Below are positions 1-22,234 of a stretch of 64,000 nt of DNA, piece after piece (the first letter of the stretch is position 1; every line of letters starts with the position of its first letter). The stretch lies in the NCBI RefSeq assembly GCF_932526225.1, contig NC_064036.1, forward strand, positions 20,606,953 through 20,670,952, written 5' to 3'. The translations under genes were made by a program, and so were the position numbers. This DNA comes from Nematostella vectensis (taxonomy: Eukaryota; Cnidaria; Anthozoa; Actiniaria; Edwardsiidae). The notes beneath the pieces were generated by a model that saw only the letters and a list, made by a program, of their open reading frames with translations, was not told the origin of the DNA and ran no database searches.

Positions 1-3000
1 GCGCCTGTTGGGTGGCACGTGACTGTGGTACCGAGTGGGGAATCATCTCTTTATCTTGGGGGACTGTAGTTGTGGTAGGGGTTACCTCAGGGTTCTGTTG
101 CCGGACCATATGACTAGAAGTTACAAGACCTATATCCCCACTACCTTGCCTCACAACACCAATACGCTTTCCTGAATCAGGGATCTGTGACGGGGGCTGC
201 TGCTGCTGCTGTTGAGTCAGTAATTGCAGCATCTGCTGCCGCGTCATCAAGTGAAGAGGTGGAGGTACCTCTTGGGTCGTTGATCGGACCACTGGGTTTA
301 CCGCAGCTACGGTCGTCATGACTGGTCTGTTCGAGGTATTGTGCACGTACACAGGGTTGAGTGAGGACGAGGCAGGTGCTGTGACAGGCATGACGTACTG
401 CGGCATACCGCTACACATTGGTGCAGTTGTACTGAAGGCTACAGGTGCACTGCGTGGAACAGGAATAGACTGAGGACTCGGGACTTCTGGGAGTTCTTCC
501 AGTAGCTCATTTGTAGAGGGGAAATCTTTTTCTGTCTCCGAGTCGGCAATGACAGTTGTCGCTGGAGCTGTGAAAACATTTGAATCTGGTATGAGATCTC
601 GGATTGAAAGCAAGTATCGCTCGAGCTTTTATTCTGAATAATAACTAACAAGCACTTGGATAGTTCTCTCACCTTGCTGTGCATGCTGGTCCTGTTCACT
701 GCAAAAGCCGCTATCACGGCCTGGGAGCTGAGCACCAGTAGTCCCCTCTTGGGTCTTTTCTTTGCGGAATGCCTGGGCTTTGTCCGCGCCAGCGTTCAGT
801 CCAGAGTTCTTCGCTTCTTCCTCAATGGCTCGTTTCTCCTCTAGCGTCATGTGAGCAGTTGAGGCCGTGTTGCTCTGTGGCGGAGATTTGAAGATTTGCT
901 GTGACACCATTGCTATGGTTATTTCTTTAAAACAATGTTCTGGACATAAATGAGCTCTTAATGAATTCTATCGAAATTGGATTCCCACTTTAACAACCTA
1001 TTCTAAAAAGTTTCGTGTGCAATTTAGCATTATGTCCACTTACAGCGCAGGAGGACCGATCATCTTCCATCCAGGGAGGGGTCAAGTAAATGTTTTCTTC
1101 CGATGGCCGACGGGAATTCTCAATCGACGCCATCTTGCAAAACTCAGCGTAATCCTGTATGGAGACAAAACTCAATAAGGTCTACAATATACTCAAATTG
1201 CTGTATAGCCCCATGTTGTCAATCTAACAATTAAGAAGCCAGAAGAGGAAAAAATCGATTATCATGGCTTATCTACAATTTCTTTGATTTTTTAATTGAA
1301 TTTGGTAATCAAAGGATTAAGCTATACAGAGAAACTTTTATTCACGTATTGTTCATGTTTTATTAACGTCTTTTTTCATATGCATAAAATAATTACTTGA
1401 TTGACATTTTCGTGGGGGGTTAGGGGAGAGAGCATACCCTAGTAGAGTCCATGTCATCATCATGCCAAGGTGGAATCTGCCGCATCTGTTCCTCTGTCAC
1501 CATCTTGTTGATACCATAGTTCTTATGGTCAGGGGCAGTACACACAAAGTTCTAAAGCACAATTGGTAAAGTTAGAAAAAGTTCTACTTTAAATAAAATT
1601 ATAAAAAAAATCCTGAGACCATTATCTTATTACAAACCCTAACAGTTCACTGCTATTATTATCTGATTAAAAACCCTAACAGTTTACTGCCATCATTATT
1701 AGATCACCCACCCTGACAGGCCCATCATCTTCATCGTTCCAGGGGGGAGATAGGCACAGCTCTTCATCTGATGGTACTCTGCTGATCTGTTGACTGGTCA
1801 TACCAGATGGCATCTCCTGTTTGCCCGAGATCCTGCCAAAGTCCTAGAATTGAATAAAATACAAAGTCAGCCAACACCAGAGGCAGATCTACTGTACGGG
1901 TGGGCCCCGCCCCCTTTATTTTCAGATATTTGGCTTAAAATAACAAGAAATATAAGGAAATCCATGATGAATCCAGCCCCTTTTTTCTAAACTCCTGAAA
2001 CTGCCCCTGAATGCACCCCAAATGACTGACATACAATGAACCATGCCCACAGCTGATGACTTACCCTAAGAGAGTCAACTTCCTCGTCATGCCAGATAGG
2101 AGGCCTTTTGATGTGTTCCTCTGAAGCACGTTGATAGATAGCCTCATCTGTTCGCTCCATGTATTTTTCCTCTTTCTTTCTGTCAGTCCCTGAAAAGTCC
2201 TACAATAAAGCCAGCATAGTCATGTAAGTATGAGAAATCCTACTTTACATACAGCATAGATTAACTTTGACATTATCTATATCTATATCTGACTCTGTAC
2301 TTATGTGCTGACCTTGATTGAGTCGGCATCATCATCCTCCCATGGTGTTAATTTTTTCATGGTGTTTGACGGTGCAACTGGTTTAATTGGTTTACTCTGG
2401 GACTGACTGGACTGTTTACATCTTTCAGCAGCACCAAAGTCCTATTAAGAACATTATATTCATAATAAAATCAATCCAGCTATGTCATTTGAGAGTGATG
2501 CAAGAGCTTTGACTATATTTTCACAAAACCTCATGCTACATCATGCAAGTTTTTCTTGCAACTTAATTCACAAATTGTTCATGAAGTTAAGAAAAAATTA
2601 ACATTACCTTAATAGAATCTTCATCTTTTGCATATGCAGCTTGAACTAAAGCATCAATCTTGGCCTTATCCATTTTCCTGGCATACAAAGGTGACATGAC
2701 TGTCTTCACACTCTCAGTAGTACTGGCACAGCTATGAGGGCCACTGGGGGCCCTAGTCAGCAGGGGGCTTTGAGGAGCACCATTTGTCAAGGACACTGGT
2801 ATGGGTCGTTCTGGACCTTTGGGGCCAACAGATGGGACTCCAGGGTTTTGTACAGGCAGGTTTGTGGATGTTGCCACCTGGGAAAGCTTGGTGTTTTCAA
2901 CTTGTTCATCTTCTGCAGGATTCTTCTGGGAGAAAGGCATATTATTTAAATACTTTACAATAAAACCATGTAAGTTGTCCTGAAACCTTTCAGACAGACA

Positions 3001-4720
3001 GAAAATTATATCCAAAAAAAACATAAATTCCTCTTCTAACACTCCTCTGGTTTATTTATAAGAGATATTTATGGCTTTGGCACATACCTGTTTCCTGTTG
3101 GTCTTTTGGTTCATGAGATTGTCTACCTCACAGCCCCCTGAATCCTCCTCCTCAGACAGCTCCCACCTGGTGACAAGAAAAACAATAAGAAGGGGATCTG
3201 GGGGCTCCCACCTGGTGACAAGAAAAACAATAAGAAGGGGATCTGGGGGCTCCCAGGGGGACACCAACATACTGGATGGAACATAACAAAACCATATAAT
3301 GATTTTATCTCCTTAACAATTCTTTTTGAGTTTTCATTTTGAGGATAGCAAATACTTCAACTGACCCCTGGTCATCGCAAAATATAAACTATATGAATGT
3401 CATTATAACACTATTAAGTAACAAAACTATATGAATTTCATTATATATGTCATTATTATATATAATATATATACGGTATTTACAATTTAACGATATATTT
3501 ATTATCACATACCTTGGGGTCTCACGGACATCTAGTTGATCAATGTTACGGTCAAAAATATCCTCTGTTTGGAATAGAGATAATAATTGTTAGCTTCTAT
3601 CATCCATTTGCATTTAACAGCATAAAGTGCTATCTATGTCTGACTTTCATGTCAAGACCTTTATATTTATGTTCCTCAAGCATTATTACTAATTCTCTTT
3701 TAAACTGCCACAATAGACATTGTGGTTAGACTGGTGCGAAAAACAGCTGAATGATTTCTAGTCAGATAACAGTATGTGCTTGTAGAGTTAATGGAGCAAA
3801 GAAGAACATGTGACCTTATATGATGTGTATGTGACATGAGGCACATGCCGACCCTCTGGAAGCCTGACATAATCAAACAAAGATGACCAAACAATGGATT
3901 GAAAACCAAGAACTGTAGAATACAGTGTAAAGGCAGGATTGGATAAATACTAAAAAATAACGTTATTTTAGGATCTACTTGATTTAGTAAAATGATTATG
4001 ATTAGACGAAAACTGGACCAGGAAACGTGTCATTCAATTGGAATTACGATGAAATTAAATGAGCATATATCTCCAGTGAGAAGGCGCGGAGAACCACATG
4101 CAGCAGTGAACCATTAAAATGCCACGCTGAGAAATATATAAACAATAACTTACTTAGGCGATCGGACTCTAGCACTTATACTCGGCACAAATCTGCTCTT
4201 GACTTACTGAAGCCATGAATCACGGCGAAATCTCGCGTTGAAAGTAGGAGTTATAATTACACGAAGAAACATTCAATTTCAATTTGATTAAATGTTCGGG
4301 AAGCCATTTTAGTGTTAATGGCAAGAAGTGTTTGCCCGCATGAGCATCGAGGGTGGATTACAAATGGCAAACAGGCTTTTCATTGATAAATTCAACTTAC
4401 ATCTACATAAACAGTCCCCAAACTAGGCCAAGATAAAATATAAAAATACTCATCGAAGCCACACGTGGAAATTATCAGGAATCGTGAAACCCGATCGCCA
4501 AGACAAGTTTCGAATTGAACATTGTTGTTAAGGAAAATGAATTTGAAACTGTTGGAAAATATTTAGACTACTTCCCTACTATTTTTCTTTAATATATAGG
4601 GCGTTTAGTGAATAATAATGAAAATAACATTGCTCAAGAGCTAAGTTTTACTCAGGAAAAAGCAAGCATAGACAATGATTCGAAGCTATCTCAAGATCAC
4701 TTACCTTCAAAATCGTCCAT
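1..4720 (-). CDS. Unrecognised acidic protein with repeated Trp/acidic exon modules (3' part outside window)
   Basis: Spliced gene read from GT..AG boundaries that keep one frame. Exons 5' to 3' on the minus strand: 4720-4705 (starts MDDFE), 3564-3513, 3166-3088, 2925-2608, 2441-2313, 2199-2065, 1843-1712, 1551-1438, 1154-1044, 898-673, 567-1 (runs off the window). Exons from 2441 down to 1044 are all phase 0, 37-45 codons each. Each begins with Asp/Asn plus an aromatic residue (DF, DF, DF, NF, DY) and four of the five end a few residues after a Trp-acidic motif (PWEDDDADSIK, PPIWHDEEVDSLR, PPWNDEDDGPVR, PPWHDDDMDSTR); the fifth has PPWMEDDRSS. The last visible exon is rich in Pro, Thr and Gln with a run of six Gln. 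No signal peptide, membrane segment or catalytic motif is visible, so a disordered intracellular scaffold is likely. I do not recognise the family. Exon calls are strong because ten junctions agree in phase; function is unknown. Confidence 0.72.
3161..3254. repeat. Tandem duplication of a 3' splice site (about 47 bp x2)
   Basis: Two near-identical copies lie side by side, each containing the same pyrimidine-rich tract and acceptor (minus strand) used by the exon ending at 3166. Use of the upstream copy would add about 47 bases to that exon and shift its frame. Confidence 0.7.
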
Positions 4721-14287
<9,567 letters not shown>

Positions 14288-16504
14288 GGAGCAAGGTCTG
14301 CTAACCTCGCTTTCCCGATGCCTCGTTTTGACTCCTTGATATCTCGCCCAATAGGGTTTCCAGCTAAAGAAATATCCACTGACAGTCAACCCTTCCCTTT
14401 TGGGTACCTAGTTATTACGAACGGGAGCACAAGATCGAGATAAAAAATATGAGTGAAAACCCTTATTGCCACCTAGTTATTATGGACGGGAACACAAGAT
14501 CGAGATACAAACATATGACTGGAATAGTGACAATAGCCCTCGCTATGACGGTCCCGGGGGTCCGTTATGGGGATCCTGCTTGGCTCGGGGCGTGGTTGGA
14601 CATTCCAGACATACCTGTTACAGTTCGACGTGTGCTACCGTGGCCATCTTGGCGGTTTCATGAAGTAAGCCATTAATATTCACTGGCCAATCAGCGAGGC
14701 AAAGAACTGCTTGATTGACATCAGCGCATGACGCTTTCAGTTATGAAGTTCGTGTCAATCAGAACAGTGATTCTCTCGTGCTGATTGGCTAACTCTTGAA
14801 AATTTGTCTTCGTGGCCACGTTAGCGCGCGTCATGCTCTAAAGCACGCGATTTAACTTGCGTGACACCTAGGCTTGTGAGAGCCCATAGAAAATATCCCA
14901 TTCGGTAGCGAGCTCAATTCACTTCAATCTTGGTGAAAATCGGTCCACAATAAAGGTAAAACAACATCGGCTTAGTTCTATCGCTAAAGTATTAAAAAGT
15001 AGGAAACGTTTCATTTGTTATAGATTATGAAAGTTTTCATGTTTAAAACAGAAGATGGTTATTAAAGCTGGATCAGGGGACTTCAAGGTCGTTCTGTCTT
15101 GAGCCACCTTAAACAGTGAACACGAAATGTCTGCCTCGTGTCTTTGATGCGTCTTGGGGCCTTGAATGGCGAAATATAGTATTTCACAAACTTCTGTTCT
15201 AAGCAAAAAAGAAAGTCCCCAGATTTAAGGAAAGCCTCTTTTCTCGTGTTTTCCTGATTTTTCAAGATGTGTCGACCCATACGCAAAGTAATAATTTAAT
15301 AATTGTACAGTTCGTTAGGCAAAGTAATTAAAAAAATTTGAATGTAAATAATCAAAATACGTAAATATGCGTTACGGTAACTTACCGTTCCACTGTAATC
15401 GTGGGGTCGAGCTTCTCACTAATTCCGCTTCGTGCGCAATGAACATGTAGCTAACGTCGCGCTATCTGTCGGACTTCTCTACAGCGGCACGATAATGCGC
15501 CTTGGCAGGCCATTCCCTATTAGCTTTAATCCCGGGCCAAGAAATCTTTTCTTATGAAACCTCAGTCTCCCTTTCTTGAAACATATAATTAAAATCATCT
15601 TTAAAAATTAGAATATGATCAATATATAGAGTGGTTTATTTACACGAAACCCTGTGTTTTGTGTGGGAATGCCAGGATTGGAAGCATGTGTAGGGGTGAG
15701 CGTGGTGGCCATTAATACTTTCTGTCGTCAATCAGAATTCGAGCCGATTCCCGAACTCACCCCTGGTGACCACACCTAAAAACCATAAACGTGAAATGTC
15801 TTACATGAATTAGTTTTATGTTTAAAAAACGATGGTACTAAACTAATGATTTGCAGTCTAACTTTAAAGATCTTACAAATCTTACCCTGAACTAGCCTAA
15901 GGACGTCAGCTTGTTACTTATGTGCATTCTGGATTTTACGATATGCCTCGGGAGAAAGGAAAATGTATCGTAAAATCGAGGTATCGTTGCAAAGAGGTCC
16001 CGATTTGTACAAATTAAAAAAAATTCTTTTACATTTCACCGAAATCTGCCGAGAGAATGGAACGCCATCGTAAAATCGAGGTTATCGTAAAATCCAGGTT
16101 CCACTGTAGTTATTTTCTCAAATATTTGGTTAATAAAGTGATGGCATTGCGTAAACCGACGAGATTTCACTATTTACCGCAATGCTTGATTAGCCCCGTG
16201 AAATACATAATATACTATATAGTGCTGTACCGTAATCGGATTTTATTGTGTAAGATAATCTTTAGGATAGTTATAAGAAAATTGTAATATGTACATAGAA
16301 TACAAAAGATGGAAGATGGGAATAAACCCGACAAAGTGCTTTGGTAGCGCGATTATCATATTAGTTTGTGTACTTGTTTTCTTATCTTAATCATTTAAGT
16401 GATAATTGTACTGTTATAGTTAATCGCAAGTAAGCTCTGCTTCTCGCATGACGTTCCCTGGATAAGTTTCCATTTTTTACCAGTGAATGGATTCCTTTAT
16501 AGAC
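14288..16504. other. Gene-free region downstream of SMAD4
   Basis: No supported gene. It contains the presumed SMAD4 3' UTR, a 65-bp near-duplication (copies from about 14405 and 14471, sharing CCTAGTTATTA and CACAAGATCGAGATA), and scattered copies of a 'tcgtaaaatc(g/c)aggt' sequence around 15960-16105 that suggest old repeats. Confidence 0.5.
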
Positions 16505-17276
16505 ATAGACAGCTAGTAACCAGGAAATGGGTTACTTGATAGACAGTAGTAACCAGGGAATGGGTAACTTGATAGACAGCAAGTAACTAAGGAATGGGTT
16601 CCTTGATAGACAGCGAGTAACCAGGGAATGGGCTACTAGATAGTCAGCAAGTAACCTTGGAATGGTTTCCTTGATAGACAGCAAGTAACCAGGGAATGGG
16701 TTACTTGATAGACAGCAATTAACCAAGGAAGGGGTTACTTGATAGACAGCAAGTAACCAGGGAAGGGGTTACTTGATAGACAGCAAGTAACCAGGGAAGG
16801 GGTTACTTCATAGACAGCAAGTCTATCAAGATAGATTACTTGATAGACAGGAAATAACCAGGGAATGGGTTCCTTGATAGACAGCAAGTAACCAGGGAAG
16901 GGGTTACTTGATAAACAGAAAGTAACCCGGGAAATGGGGTTACTTGATAACAGCAAGTAACCAGGGAATGGGATACTTGATAGACAGCTATTAACCAGGG
17001 ATACTTGATAGACAGCAAGTAACCAGGAAAGGGGTTACTTGATAGACAGCAAGTAACCAGGGAATGGGTTCCTTGATAGACAGCAAGTAACCAGGGAAGG
17101 GGTTACTTGATAGACAGCAAGTAACCAGGGCAGGAGTTACTTGATAGACAGCAATTAACCAGAGAAGGGGTTACTTGATAGACAAGAAGTAACTAAGGAA
17201 TGGGTTCCTTGATAGTGAGCAATTAACCAGGGAATGGGTTCCTTGATAGACAGCAAGTAACCAGTGAATGGGTGGT
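16505..17276. repeat. Minisatellite, about 34-35-bp units with an internal palindrome
   Basis: About 22 degenerate copies of a unit like TTACTTGATAGACAGCAAGTAACCAGGGAATGGG. GTTACT and AGTAAC within each unit are reverse complements separated by about 12 bases, so every unit can form a small hairpin. Confidence 0.93.
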
Positions 17277-20200
17277 TTCAGCCGGCCCTCCGGAAGTAAA
17301 CTGGTGCGACTGTCGCTTTAATGGAGATACAACAGCTAGCCTCAAGGGTTCACATAAAGCTTTTCTATTCTTCGTCAATCCGCCTCGTGTATGAGAATGA
17401 TTGTCAGACCCCTCCCTGTAGTATATCCTACTGAAATTCCGGTGCGCAAAGTGGATATGCAATTAAAGAAGGCGGTAAATCACGCCGCCACTTAACGCGT
17501 TCCCACACAATACCGAGTAAGTACAGGAATTATGAAAAAATAAATTATACCGTTTTGTAAAAATTTTTACTACAAGCATGAAATTTGGCAAAATGGTAGA
17601 TCTTACAGACATTACACGTAATTTGCAATAGGACGCTACGCCATATAACGTATACTTCCAGTTTTATAGGGCTGCATATAATTAATCTTTAAATGAAGAA
17701 AAGGTCCAAAAATGGAATGGTACAGGACTAAAAACCTGCTATCTGATTACAATTAACGTCTTTTATAATACCAATTCGTAAGACACGCCTTCTTGATATT
17801 TCTTACAGCCCTTCTACCGAAAAGAAGTTTATGATATAAATACGTATCAGACATGCACAATACTTAAGTAAATATCTTAAGTCAAATGTTTATTAGCCAA
17901 ATGTTTATTAGCTTTATGGTAATTAGTTTTTCGCCACGCCTAATTTCTTATACTAACAGTTTTATTGAGATTAACCCTGAAAACAGTGCATTTCATAGAA
18001 TGATACATTCCTAGAAACCTTGCAGTTTGATTAAAAGGAGTGTTTCTATATTATAAAATTGGTAAGACGCTTTTTTATAATACTTACGGCAATTCTAAAG
18101 AAATTTAGGTTAAAAAAAATTCAATACTAAAGTGCATGTCGAACTCGTGAAAAACGTTCATTTACTTCATATAAATAGCTTCTCATAGGATGCCACACCA
18201 AATTCTGTATACTTAAAGTCAATTTAGAGAACAAATGAATAGTAATGACGTACGCCACATACCTGTTACTTCAATACATATGATACCACATACGAACATC
18301 TGTTCCACGCTGAATGATATCCCTCGTACAACTTCCAAATTTAACTAAAAAGCTAAGTTTTTCTACAAACCTCTAAGTTTTTCTACGTGCTCGAACACTG
18401 GGAAATGCTTATATCAATTTCTTGCAGCTATAAGCTGTTCAGTGAGTAAGGCTCACGTTAACTAACTGGTTGCGATCAAGCGTCTTCGTTCTACAACAGA
18501 GTAAAGAGAAAGGGCACCTGGGGCATTCGTGAAGATGACACTCCAGTGCTGGTCTCACTCGGAAGCATCCCTGACAAAGATCTGTGAACCAAGCCCTCAC
18601 ACCTAGAGCTATTTGTAGTTATAATGTCCGGTCGCACCAGCACTTTTCTGGCGGGGAGGGGGGGGGGCACACATCTTCCCAAAGAGAAACAGAATAGAGG
18701 TTCTCCACCAATATCTGCTGCTCTGCCCCAGGACGTCTTGCGCACTGCTTACATTGCTGGTCATTACTGGGTCAGGCACTCACTGCCTGTCCTACAATCC
18801 CTTCACCATCTGAATGGGAACAATAAACCGGCAGTGGACAGTGGGAGCCTGTATGGACCCTCCCAAAGCTGTCAAGTGTTTGCCAGTTGTCAGGTCGATG
18901 CAAGTTCGTCAAGTGGAACATCCCAGGCACAGCCAATGTGGCGAAAATATGTAAGGCCAATAAAACCAAATAAAAATATGATATAGGCTGTAACTTTTTC
19001 TGTTCATAGCGGAGCCAGCGCGGAGCTCCATAGGTATGGAAATGTGGTATAACTTTGCGACTTGGTTTGCGGTCATTGCGCGGGTACCCTGTGGTGTCAC
19101 TCGCCAGCCAGTCAGTCAGCCGCGCAACTCCCAGGCCTCACTCGGCCCCGTAATGGCGGCTAAATACAAGCACGGAGCAAGGGAAAAGTTCTTGTCATGC
19201 GTTGATTATTTCTTTTTGCCTCAAATTTTGTGACTTAAGGATAAAGTCAACTAGAGGAGATCTACTAACATTCATTCACGCCAAGATTTATGAAAGAATA
19301 TGTCTGGTTTTAGCTAGTAAATTTAAGTAAGTAACAGTTCACATTAAAAAGCGAACACAACCACAAGAAAGCGACAAAAACTATGCAAGGTGAGTTTCAC
19401 ACGACGATTTGTATTGTCTATTAAGGATATGACAGTTATTGGGCTTTTTGTTGTTCTTTTTGTTTGCTTTGAGAATGCGAGTACTTAACTTAGTAATCAA
19501 ATTATTTGAGCATAACAGGTTTTGTTTTGACATTCTTTGTTCTATCTTTATTCTTGATTCTGTTGAAATATTTCATAAGGGCTAACCAATATCGTGTTGC
19601 GTTTGTCATATACTGGTAAGAAGACCGTTCTTGACTTATATCCTGTGCTTTTAGTACTAAGAAGATACATATCCTTAGAAGATACACCAACTTTTTCAAC
19701 TTACAAGAGAAATTTTCCTTACCGAGGATAAAAACAAAACAAAATTCAACCCCTATTGCTAATATGTATTGTTGTTATTGTCTGCATCTTTCATCTTTTT
19801 TCAAATAGTTGTGGAAATTAGTCAGATTATAAATGTCTTGATGAAAAGATTGTTTTGAAAGAAAGTCACTCTTTTATGAAGCAGTTATTAACCAGGGACT
19901 ACCTGAGGGCCAAGATGAATGCTAAAGACTGGAAGACATGAGAATTGAAAACCATGTCTTGAAAGATAACAGTAGGGAGTTCTTATTCACTAGTCATTTG
20001 ATACCCCCACACACATGGTCCCAGGAAAGGGTGGGGGGATTAGACCTTAACAAAAGCCTGTTTCCAAGTTAAGAGTCAAAAACAGTCAATACCACCATCC
20101 CTCTTGATATATTCTGGTTAAAAAGTAATCTAAAACCCCACATTAACCCCTGACCTCCCCAGGACCATAAGGGAGGGGGCTCAAATGACTAGGGCATTAC

Positions 20201-21185
20201 TATGTGTTTCAGCAGTACACACTCAATAGGTACACACTCAACTAAAAACAAACTTTTGCTTTTTAAATAATAAATCTGTAACGAAAACAGTTTTCCATCA
20301 ACCTAAAGAGAATGGGAAAGGGGATATTTGAGGAAAGTACTGAATATAATTATCACATTATTGTTATTATATTTTATTTTCAAACATTTAAAGAAAGGTC
20401 ATATTTCTTCCTTTTCCTTCTTTCTGTTGACTATTTTTATGCAATTGATGCTCTTTGTTATTTCCCCTCTACACCAAAAATAAATTAAAGAACAGATTTG
20501 ATTTTTAAATTAGAAATTTTCATTTAGTATTTTCACTTATATCTTCTTTTAAGGATTTCCTTTCCAAGTCTCTTTTCCATTACATTTATTTTAAAGGTTT
20601 AGATTTATTTCATTGGAATGGTTGGTTCTAGGGTTTCTAAAAACACAAAAATATAATGCATTACTGGATGTATATTTGTAGATATTAATTCCCATGGGGA
20701 TGGAAAATCGCCACATAAAATGGTACATTAAAACTTCAGTTTTGCATCTTATCTAAAATTGTGTCTGACACTATATTCTTGAAATCCTGTTTCATCCATT
20801 ACTTGTTCTTTGCAAGGACAAAGCTTGTCAGAAATGTACATCAATGGAACTTTTATTAAGGGAAGGGTTTTTTAGGGCAAGATACTTAAACTTTATAACA
20901 CTAGCAACAACCTTGTTCTTTTTCAATAATAGAATTCTGTTCACATTCTGTTCACGTGGATGGCATAGACATGGCTTCTTTAGAGGCCTGTGGTGGTGAA
21001 AGGGTTAAGATAATGGGAAATGGGAAATGTCAAGAAATGCTCAATCAAATTCAGTCAATTCCCTTTATATCTCCTCTCCCGTCGACTATTTTTTAGTCAA
21101 TTGATATTCTTTGCTTCCTCTCTTCTCCTAACATACATCAATGAAAGGGTTTGGTTTGAAATTAGAAGTTAGCATTTTAGCACTG
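17277..21185. other. Gene-free, repeat-derived region
   Basis: I see no supported gene here. Open frames near 18624-18986 and 19036-19233 have no recognisable domain or splice support. A segment at 17515-17630 is homologous, in inverted orientation, to 21690-21793. Confidence 0.4.
17515..17630 (+). repeat. Left copy of a dispersed inverted repeat
   Basis: Shares with the reverse complement of 21690-21793 the words GTACAGGAA, CAAGCATGAAATTTGGCAA and TAGATCTT in the same order and similar spacing. The pair is about 4.2 kb apart. Confidence 0.6.
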
Positions 21186-21545
21186 TCAGTGATCCCTTTT
21201 CGCGCGCGAGTTCGATAGCATCCCGTCATCCCTTTTCGCGCGCGAGTTCGATGGCATCCCGTCATCCCTTTCGGCGCGCGAGTTCGATAGCATCCCGTCA
21301 TCCCTTGTCGCGCGCGAGTTCGATGGCATCCCGTCACCCCTTGTCGTGTGCGACATCGTTCACCTCTTGTCGTCTGCGAGTTCAATGGCATTCCGTCACC
21401 ACTTTTCGCTCTCGTGTCCGATGGAATTTCTTCTCCCTTTACTGCAAGTCGGGATGGCACCCGGTCACCACTACTCGCATGCGAGTCCGATGGCATCCCC
21501 TCACCGAGATAACGATAAAAATTATTCATCCCTGTTGTCTTTGAG
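21186..21545. repeat. CpG-rich minisatellite, about 36-bp units
   Basis: Roughly ten units, the first four well conserved: cccttttcgcgcgcgagttc followed by gatagcatcccgtcat. Later units become degenerate. The CpG content is unusual for this AT-rich neighbourhood. Confidence 0.9.
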
Positions 21546-21567
21546 TCTGATGGCAATCCAGCCATTT

Positions 21568-21606
21568 TCTAGCCTACGTGTAGTCAGCGGCTACACGTAG
21601 GCTAGC
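21568..21606. repeat. Short perfect inverted repeat (hairpin)
   Basis: TAGCCTACGTGTAG and its exact reverse complement CTACACGTAGGCTA are separated by 7 bases. It lies just after the CpG-rich minisatellite. Confidence 0.85.
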
Positions 21607-21689
21607 CATTTTAATATCTCGGTAAGTTATTGTTTAAGCAATAATAAATTACATCTATAAAAAACTGTAAGTATAATTAATTGGGTTTA

Positions 21690-21793
21690 GCGTCAAAAAT
21701 TACTCGTGGTGCCAAGATCTATCGCATTGCCAAATTTCATGCTTGTACTTAAAAATAAATAATTCTGCACCATTTTCCTGTACTAAGTAACAC
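21690..21793 (-). repeat. Right copy of a dispersed inverted repeat
   Basis: Inverted partner of 17515-17630. The conserved core on the minus strand is CAAGCATGAAATTTGGCAA. Confidence 0.6.
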
Positions 21794-22122
21794 AATGCCA
21801 GAGTTTGTCGTGAGAGTAGAATCCCGAACTTTTCGAACTTTTGAAGGACTATAAAAAAACCAGCTCAGCCAGCAAGCGAACCCCTGCTCTTATCTTCATT
21901 GAAATCATTCCATTGGATTGCTAGCGGCCTCTTTGTTTGGAAATATTTTTATGAATAACACAAAAGATTTGATCATATTTTCGAGTGACTGTTCATTGTT
22001 GCCACACTCTAATCGAACTGCCTTGCGATGTGGACGGGCTATACCGGCCGTGCCTAGATGCAGTAAAAACTCGATAAATACCACATGATTAGTTAAGAGC
22101 TGCTGGTTGAAAGTGGTGTGAT

Positions 22123-22195
22123 AGCTTAGTGGTACGAGCTTTGCTTCTCAAGCAAGAGGACCAGGGTACGAACCCAGGTCAGGTCAACTTGGGAT
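22123..22195 (+). tRNA. tRNA-like sequence (pseudo-tRNA or SINE head), apparent anticodon CTC
   Basis: A good A box (TAGCTTAGTGG) and an acceptable B box (GGTACGAACCC) are correctly spaced around a 5-bp anticodon stem with loop TTCTCAA, which would read Glu (CTC). The acceptor and T stems do not pair well, so this is more likely a tRNA pseudogene or the promoter end of a SINE than a working tRNA. It sits about 40 bp left of a transposon end. Confidence 0.4.
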
Positions 22196-22234
22196 TTTTA
22201 AATCTAGAGTAATTCAGCCTATTGCTGCGATTCT

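Noticed and set aside
18624-18986. 120-codon frame with a Ser-rich C-terminus
   Set aside because: No recognisable domain, no splice context, and surrounded by repeats.
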